Positions 57,587 to 64,000 of a stretch of 64,000 nucleotides of DNA are shown in pieces (within the stretch, counting starts at the first letter, position 1; each line of letters opens with the position of its first letter). Location: positions 196,530,816 through 196,594,815 of the forward strand of contig CP136066.1 in the NCBI GenBank assembly GCA_032622095.1, given 5' to 3'. Both the position numbers and the translations under genes were made by a program. The DNA comes from Siphonodentalium dalli (taxonomy: Eukaryota > Mollusca > Scaphopoda > Gadilida > Siphonodentaliidae). The notes under the pieces are model-generated. The model was not told the DNA's origin and did no database searches. It saw only the letters and a program-made list of their open reading frames with translations.

Positions 57587-58324
57587 CACCCCTGGTCAAG
57601 TGGTCCTGCTAATGTGCTATGATGCGGTTGGGTCCTGCTGAATTGCTATGATGCTGTTAGGGCAAACGGATGCTGTTAACCCTTTCAGTGCCTTTTTTTT
57701 TAGATTTTTAAAAAATTATTAAAATTGTAAAAAAATGTAAAAAATAATAACAAATGATGAAAAATTGTTAGGCCAATGCATTCTCTTATATATCCGAGGC
57801 GACCTATGATCGACTCGCATATATAAGAGAATGCATTGGCACAGGGTATATGGGTTGATACAAAAATCGGACCTGGCACTCAAAGGGTTAACAAAAAGTA
57901 CCGATATATTTTTTTTAATTAGTCTTTTTCGCAGTGTTCCAATAATCTGAACATATACAAGAAAAGCCATTATGCGTATCAAACATTCAAAAATATATTT
58001 ATTGCGAAACATTGTTAATACCGGTTGTATATTAGTTGTTGAAAATCGACTATATTCAAGATGTTTATTCACGTCGTTTTACAAGCACCAGCGCAGGCAT
58101 TATTATATATTTTTTTAAATAAATATGTTCTTGAATGTTTCATACACACACTGGTTTTTTCTCAAATCGCTCGAGTTAGCAAAACACCGCGAAAATGACA
58201 ATTTTAGAAAAAATAACGGTACTTTTTCGTAACGGCATCATTTTGCCCTACGTGCCCACATCATAGCAATTCAGCAGGACCACCAGCATCATATCATATT
58301 AGCAGGACCACTTGACCAGGGGTG
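57587..58324. mobile_element. 738-bp element with ~170-bp inverted repeats and 5-bp duplication
   Basis: Starts CACCCCTGGTCAAGTGG and ends with its inverse; GAAAT flanks both sides (57582-57586, 58325-58329). The inverted arms (about 57587-57760 excluding an insertion, and 58150-58324) are clearly related but diverged. The left arm is interrupted by a TTAA-flanked C1 element (57680-57887). CAC ends with 5-bp duplications resemble Transib-type transposons; this is suggestive only. Confidence 0.75.
57680..57887. mobile_element. C1 element nested in the arm of another element
   Basis: TTAA at 57676-57679 and 57888-57891. Inserted in the left inverted arm of the 57587-58324 element; left C1 arm shortened. 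Confidence 0.87.
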
Positions 58325-58923
58325 GAAATGCGCATGACAATTGTTGCAAATCCTCAGCAATGGGATGCATAACAGAAGTAAACAACCCAACTTATCACAA
58401 TGGTTTATGCCTGAGAGACCAATTCAAGTAGAACGGGTTAAGGCATACATGATGGATCATTTAAGCCAATGCATTTAGTGGATGCATTGAATGATGTTTA
58501 CCTGCATTTACCTGATATTTACCTGCATCATGTTATTAATCACCATATGTTATCACTCATTCACTAATTATGCCCTCAAAACACATGCACCAAATTCATT
58601 CACAGTGTCAGCCGCCACCAGTCTGGCTGGGTCTTAATCACTCGAAGGTAATCTGATGAGAAAAAACTGTCCTTGACTAATCCCCTGAAGTGTTACATGC
58701 ACTTGAGCTATCCACTGATTGGTATCAACAATTTATCTAGTGTCTGTGGGTCTGCCAAAGTGTCGATTCATTCATGAGTTCTTGGCTAATTTTTACATTG
58801 AGCATGCCATGGATGATACAATTTGGTAGAAGTGTGAATTGTTCATTTGTTGGTGCAATGGCTGGCAGTAATCTTGTTAACACCACTCCTTCAAGATATC
58901 AGTAATTTGCAATATTGATTTAA

Positions 58924-59275
58924 AGTGATGAGAAACACTTCGCTGAGGTGTTCCAAATGGAATAATGAATAACCGGTCATGCCAAAATAATTTATTTTCA
59001 TAAATTTGATATCCAAATAGTCAGAAACAGCGTCATTGTTAAAAACGAATTACACACAGTGACTATACAATTGGCGCAATCTTTGTCGTAATGTTTATGC
59101 CTAATAATGTGTCCCGAATAAAGTAGTAAATATTTACATTTATGCCTAAGTTTAACCGTTGTGTTCTCTGAAATGGGTACAGTCGATGTGGTTGGAATTT
59201 TAAACAACCTTAGTTCATTGCTTCATTTTTCAAATGGGGATAGTGTTGGATATGAACTGATTGGAGAACGTTTCT
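58924..59275. mobile_element. D element, truncated
   Basis: TTAA at 58920-58923, then AGTGATGAGAAACACTTCG; the opposite end is missing. Confidence 0.6.
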
Positions 59276-59601
59276 CAAAGGCCATGAATGCAGATTATTG
59301 ATGGATATACCCACATCACGATAAATGAATGGATATCGTATTGATACCATCACCTGGCGATTTATAGTGCAGGCAGAATTATAGTGCAGGGCTGTATTTT
59401 CGGCTGAAATTAATAATAGTGCCTGCACTATTATTCGGCAATTTCACTGTATGTCTCATTTCATAATAATAGTGCAGGATTGTCTGAAATTAAATAATCA
59501 TGCCTGCCCTATTATTCAGCAGGTGAGAGTAATAGGTGAGAGTAATATTTTAGATTCTATCACTGATCCTATAGTGAAATCCTAGTTTTGCATGGTTCAG
59601 T

Positions 59602-60978
59602 TATGGCCCTGCGCATAAGGGGTTTTCATTTCGAATCAAATCTCAAATCGAATCGGGTAAGAGATTCAAAATCAAATTGAATCTCGAATCGATTAGTTAT
59701 ATCAAGAGTATCAACAATGAAGACTTTGATCAGTTCGGGAAGCAATTAAAGTGGTATAACTGTAAATAACCAATAACTTCTAAATAACTGATTACCATTG
59801 GATTTTATAATACCTATAACGATATTAATGTGTCTTATGTGCAACACACATGCATCTCATTTTCCTCATAAATACTGATGGGTGCGAATCATTGAATGCG
59901 ATGAGTGGTCGATGGGGAGTAAATCTTTACAATGTGCTTTTGAACTTTCGTAGTTTGCAAACTTCAATGACGATCTCTGTGTTAATTGTACTGAAATCGA
60001 CCATTTAAATTGTATCAATCAGAACTCATTGACCTACATATGGCAGTATATGGAATGGAGACTTATGAGGTTTACAGAATGAGATTGGCTGTAATTTAAT
60101 TGTGACATTCAACTCCTGGACTCCTGGAGTCATATTCAAGCCTTGAAATAGGGTGCCTGTCATTTGCAGAATGAGGTCCCCAGAGGGTGAATTTAGTGAT
60201 GCTACCCTGCATAGCGGGCTAGCATCATTAACTTCACCCTCTAGGACCTCATTCTGTTTAAGCCACATCTTCTCTGGAACGTTCCTTTATTATATGCTAA
60301 GCTATCAAATAGTAGTATTTTTGCATCAGATAAAAATTGTTATCCCTCTAGTGAGATGTCTAGTGAGATATTGAAATCTGACTCATGTCCATCCACACTA
60401 AAATTAAAAGTGATTAGGTACTAGATGGGTTAATATCGCTTTGCCACATAAAACTAGAGTTGAAAACATTGTGATCGAGTAAATTTTTGTGTTAACAATA
60501 CTATTACGTTAGCCCCTTTATTCCTCAACAATCTGTCTCACAACTCTGCAGAATGAGGTCCCCAGAGGGTGAATTTGGTGATGCTAGCCCGCTATGCGGG
60601 GTAGCATCACTAAATTCACCCTCTGGGGACCTCATTCTGCAAATGACAGGCACCCTATTTCAAGGCTTGGTCATATTGGGTTGAAGTTGACCATTCTTAC
60701 TGAGAGTATAATTAATTAAATAATTGGGTGATCCATTTATAATAGATGATTTACTATAGTGTTGTCTGAGTGTGAATGCATTGACAAGTGTCTTAGCTCA
60801 AGCGTAATGGTGTACATGTAAGTAATCTGTAGTCTATAGAAACCATGTGAATGCAGTCAATGCCCCTGAGAGAACAGGTTTCGATAAAATTTTAATCAGG
60901 GCAGCCAATTTGGAATCGAATTGAATCAGACAAACGATTCCTAAATTACATCAAATCAAATTGATTCGCAGGGCCATA
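59602..60978. mobile_element. hAT-like element carrying a nested B element
   Basis: Ends TATGGCCCTGCG and CGCAGGGCCATA are exact inverses. The flanks GGTTCAGT (59594-59601) and GGTTTAGT (60979-60986) are an 8-bp duplication with one change. Subterminal regions are rich in GAATCAAAT/ATTCGATT words on both sides, a feature of several hAT families. About 1377 bp, of which 60137-60669 is a B element inserted later. No transposase frame seen. Confidence 0.8.
60137..60669. mobile_element. B element, alternative middle, perfect 8-bp duplication
   Basis: GTCATATT flanks both sides (60129-60136, 60670-60677). Ends CAAGCCTTGAAATAGGGTG and its inverse. The middle differs from other long copies (CATCAGATAAAAATTG, CTAGATGGGTTAATATCGC), defining a second subfamily with the copy at 62403. 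Nested in the hAT-like element 59602-60978. Confidence 0.88.
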
Positions 60979-61335
60979 GGTTTAGTTGCCTGACTTTAAT
61001 GATCGTGCATCACAACTGGGGGTACTGTTTACAGTAGAGAATAAAAGATAGAAATCCTTAGTTCAGAGTAAAAATAATAAAGTACAAAAGAATCAATTCC
61101 ATTCAATACAAATTATAATCCTCAATATGATACCCATTCAGAACTGTTAGTGCATCAAATGTTTCTTCCTTTAATAGCATGAAGTCTGCAATTGATATAT
61201 GATTGATTAAAAGAGAACATTCCATTTCTGGATGAGTACAGAAAGCCCTGAGAAGCATAACATGATAGGCTTGTAATATTATGCTCTTGATACACCACAA
61301 AGTCTGGGGCTGCTTATTTATAAGATGGATTTATT

Positions 61336-61776
61336 CAAGCCTGCAAATAGTGTGTCTGACATTTACAGATTGAGGTACCCAGTGGGCGAATTTAGCGATG
61401 CTATCCTGCATGATAGGCTAGCATCAGCAAATTAACCCATGTGTTACCTCATTCTGCTTAGGCCTCAACTGCTTTGGGAGACCTGGGATCAGATTGAAAC
61501 CCCAGTTGAAGTTGGTGATGTTCACCCATTTAGTACCTCGATTATGCATTTTAATTTCTGCAAAGGAGGATATAGAAACTTCCCAGAAGGAAAAAAGTAA
61601 CTAAAAATAATGTTAATTTGAGACAATAGATACTCCCCAGAAGATGAGGCCTAAGCAGAATTAGGACCCCAGAGGGTGAATTTGGTGATGCCAGCCCGCT
61701 GTCCAAGGTAGCATCACTAAATTCCCCCTCTGGGAACCTCATTCTGCAAATGACAGACACACTATTTGCAGGCTTG
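61336..61776. mobile_element. B element, long form
   Basis: Ends CAAGCCTGCAAATAGTGTG and its inverse; flanks GATTTATT and GATTTTTT approximate an 8-bp duplication. Confidence 0.82.
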
Positions 61777-62017
61777 ATTTTTTTCTCACTCCGTAGCCAG
61801 ACTGCTTCCATATAGTGTGGGGAGCTGATTTAATTAAATTGATCTTCTTGGTGGTGCAAGCAATAACCTTTTCCTTTCACTTGAGATTATCCCCTTGAGA
61901 AACAGTATCAATAATTTGAAGAATTTCTTTGTATTTATTAGAGTACTGATGTACTGAACCTTGGAAGATGCATGTACTCACTGGGAGGATTCCATTTATT
62001 ACTGAGTCGAGTCTTAA

Positions 62018-62385
62018 AGTGATGTGAAACACTCCGGTAGGGTGATGAAATAGAAATGGAGAATAATCTTAGTAAAAGTAGTTATACAAATATTATATCC
62101 AAAATGACATGACACACCCTCATTCTGATATACCGTATTAATTAAATGTAGCGACTCTCGATGGTGAAATAGTTTTAGATAGTTTATTTCCGGTAGTTGC
62201 GTCCCGAATTGATAGTTAAATATTTACAATTGAGCGTAGTTCAGACGATGTTTTCTATGGAGTGTTATGGTCGATTTGCTTGAGATTTTCGGTGATGTTC
62301 GTAGAATGCTACATTCTACCAGTTGGCATAGCGCCTGAATACTAACGTATCAGTTTCATGCACCCGAATAAGTCCATAATATGTC
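62018..62385. mobile_element. D element, complete, reverse orientation
   Basis: TTAA at 62014-62017 and 62386-62389. Opposite orientation to the copy at 40553; both share GTTTCATGCACCCGAA and CAGACGATGTTTT-type internal words. Confidence 0.72.
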
Positions 62386-62402
62386 TTAAGATAAAGCATA
62401 AG

Positions 62403-62785
62403 ATCAAGCCTGAGTTTAGTGTGCCTGTCATTTGTAGAATGAGGTCCCCAGAGGGTGAATTTAGTGATGCCATCCCACATAGCGGGCTAGTATCATTAAC
62501 TTCACCCTCTGAGGACCTCGATCATTCTGTAAAGCCCCATCTTCTCTGGAACGTTCCTTTATTATTTTTGCATCAGATAAAAATCGTTATCCGTCTAGTG
62601 AGATATCGATATCTCACTCATAGCCATCCACACTAAAATTAAAAGTGATTAGGTACTAGATGGGGTAACATCGCTTCGCTACATAAAACTAGAGTTGAAA
62701 ACATTGTGAACAATTAAATTTTTTTGTTAAACATTCTATGATGTTAGCCCCTTTATCACTCAACCAATCTGCCTGAAAAAGGAAC
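62403..62785. mobile_element. B element, alternative middle, right end missing
   Basis: Starts CAAGCCTGAGTTTAG, one hairpin, then the same unusual middle as the copy at 60137. The second hairpin and right terminus are absent. It lies directly after the D element ending at 62385. Confidence 0.78.
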
Positions 62786-62805
62786 TATTTTTATAAGCAC
62801 AAGCT

Positions 62806-63057
62806 CAAGCCTTATTAGGGTGTCTGTCATTTGCAGAATGAGGTCCCCAGAGGGTGAGTTTAGTGATGCTACCCCACATAGTGGGCTAGCATCACCAAAT
62901 TCACCCTCTGGGAACCTCATTCTGCTGAGGTGTAAGCAGAATGAGGTCCCCAGAGGGTGAATTTGGTGATGCTAGCCCACTATGCGGGGTAGCATCACCA
63001 AATTCACCCTCTGGGGACCTCATTCTGCAAATGACAGACACACTATTTCAAGGCTTG
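62806..63057. mobile_element. B element, short form, perfect 8-bp duplication
   Basis: CACAAGCT flanks both sides (62798-62805, 63058-63065). 252 bp with four hairpin blocks and no unique middle. It fixes the element boundaries for the family. Confidence 0.9.
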
Positions 63058-63159
63058 CACAAGCTCATTACCATGGCTGTGCTTGGGTATACAAATTTGC
63101 ATTTTTTTTATTCTTCTTTCGACTTGAGTCAACTGAGCGGAGCATTATAATAAACAGAA

Positions 63160-63313
63160 CATCTACACTGTTTGGTTGGATATGGTAATTATCTCATTCG
63201 TGATGACAAAAACAAAATTAATTTCCACTAGTGGCAGAGCCACTTGTGGAAATTAATTTTTTTTGGGTCATCACTCATGAGATAATTCCAATATCCAACC
63301 AAACAGTGTAGAT
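63160..63313. mobile_element. ~150-bp hairpin element
   Basis: ATCTACACTGTTTGGTTGGA and its inverse at 63294-63313, stem continuing through TATCTCAT and AAATTAATTTCCAC to a short loop (TAGTGGCAGAGCCAC). No coding capacity. Confidence 0.82.
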
Positions 63314-63315
63314 AT

Positions 63316-64000
63316 CCTCTATTTATTTAAAAATTTCTGTAGAAACTTAATTCTTCACATAGATTCAATTTATTTTTTAGTTTAATTTCTTTATATCCCA
63401 AATTGGCAAACGATACATTGCATAATCAAGGTTACCAATAGCTCAGTCGACGTAAACATCTCCGTAATAATTATAATATTACGTCGACACGAATTCATGT
63501 AAAAACCCATTTCCAGAACCGTGGGCTTCTCCCAATATCGTGACGTCATACTGATGTCGCAGACATTCCAAACAAGGAATAATTTATGCGCGTCAATCAA
63601 TTTAAGTAAACAAAGTAAAGCGTGCTTCCGGAATCATCTTGCGTCGGTACCGACACCTGTTAAATTTATTTTAAAAAGTGAAATTAAATCATGTATGCTT
63701 CGCGACTATTCTTTTGAAGGGACTCATGTTACAAAAACTGGAAGATTGGAACATAGTATAAAAAATAAACATGTTTTAACGGAAGGTTGTATTGGAATGT
63801 TACGAGAGGCAGAGATTTACAGAACACTGAATATCGGCACCGGTTATTTCGCCGCCGACCAGAATCATGCCATTTGTCAGATGAATTTATATGATATACT
63901 GAGTCGAAATTTATGTCGACTGCCAATAGCTGTACATCACAGTACTCTGTCTATATGTTCCCCATAGCGGATGAGGTCCCCAGATGGTTAATTTGGTGAT
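63316..64000. mobile_element. B element, interrupted, runs off the window
   Basis: Middle region 63316-63443 (CAAATTGGCAAACGATACATTG), then the 479-bp insert, then 63923-64000 with the start of the second hairpin (GATGAGGTCCCCAGATGG). Confidence 0.8.
63444..63922. mobile_element. 479-bp element with 9-bp target duplication inside a B element
   Basis: Ends CAGTCGACGTAAA and TTTATGTCGACTG are inverted. They are flanked by CCAATAGCT at 63435-63443 and 63923-63931, a perfect 9-bp duplication. The interrupted host is a family B element, whose other copies show this site uninterrupted (GGTTCCCAATGGGTGTACATCAC). A reading frame of 134 codons (63521-63922, + strand) fills most of it and then runs 15 codons into the flank. 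I do not recognise its product. A 9-bp duplication fits Mutator-like elements, but the family is open. Confidence 0.75.

Larger units (their letters stand above)
22564..64000 (+). other. Long intron or intron-plus-gap after the Ig5 first half
   Basis: No secure exon in 41 kb. Stretches over 300 bp where I see nothing beyond AT-rich DNA: 22791-23608, 25180-26235, 26908-27299, 28613-29123, 31931-33595 (except the candidate at 32069; 32215-32280 has hAT-like ATTCGATT words), 39963-40548, 40914-41364, 41830-43356, 43465-44156, 47226-47459, 48143-48432, 52911-53771, 54185-54622, 54897-55728, 56445-56744, 58330-58919, 59276-59593, 60987-61335. If the gene continues as one unit, all of this is one intron. 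Confidence 0.6.

Overview
This window is animal nuclear DNA. It is AT-rich, coding sequence is sparse and split into short exons with GT-AG introns, and most of the rest is interspersed repeats. The coding parts and the repeat style (many TTAA- and TA-flanked hairpin elements, frequent TACATGTA-type words, a CR1/jockey-like LINE) suggest a marine invertebrate, most likely a mollusc such as a bivalve. That taxonomic call is an inference and no marker gene settles it.

The one host gene I can support lies on the + strand in the first 22.6 kb. Five exons (3157-3304, 5292-5422, 13431-13560, 15660-15826, 22424-22563) join in one open frame with matching splice phases. They encode Ig domains 3 and 4 and the first half of Ig domain 5 of a PTK7/CCK4/off-track-type receptor, an inactive receptor tyrosine kinase of Wnt/planar-cell-polarity signalling. 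Earlier and later exons are missing: the start lies upstream of the window, and no secure exon follows in the remaining 41 kb. That stretch contains a 100-N assembly gap (27788-27887) and one weak candidate microexon at 32069. The fourth Ig domain has lost both disulfide cysteines.

Almost everything else is mobile DNA inside the introns. Main families: (A) about 24 copies of a ~213-bp near-perfect palindrome with CAGTAATGCC ends and TA target duplications (Tc1/mariner-like MITE); (B) about 18 copies of an element with CAAGCCTGAG-type ends, 8-bp target duplications and internal hairpins (hAT-like MITE); (C) elements flanked by TTAA or TA that share one core of two 66-bp hairpins but carry at least four unrelated terminal sequences; (D) a ~360-bp TTAA-flanked family. 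Single elements with clear target duplications include three hAT-like insertions (45240, 49381, 59602), a 479-bp element with 9-bp duplications (63444), a 738-bp element with 5-bp duplications (57587), and a long foldback element (29129-31684) split by a second element (29267-30618) carrying a MULE-like transposase tail. A 5'-truncated, frameshifted CR1/jockey-like LINE lies at 33596-35680 on the - strand.

Local duplications are also common: a 430-bp satellite (23609-25068), a 460-bp triplication (48433-50060), and several minisatellites. The nested insertions give a relative order of events, and one local duplication preserves an empty site showing that a C-type element entered precisely at TTAA.
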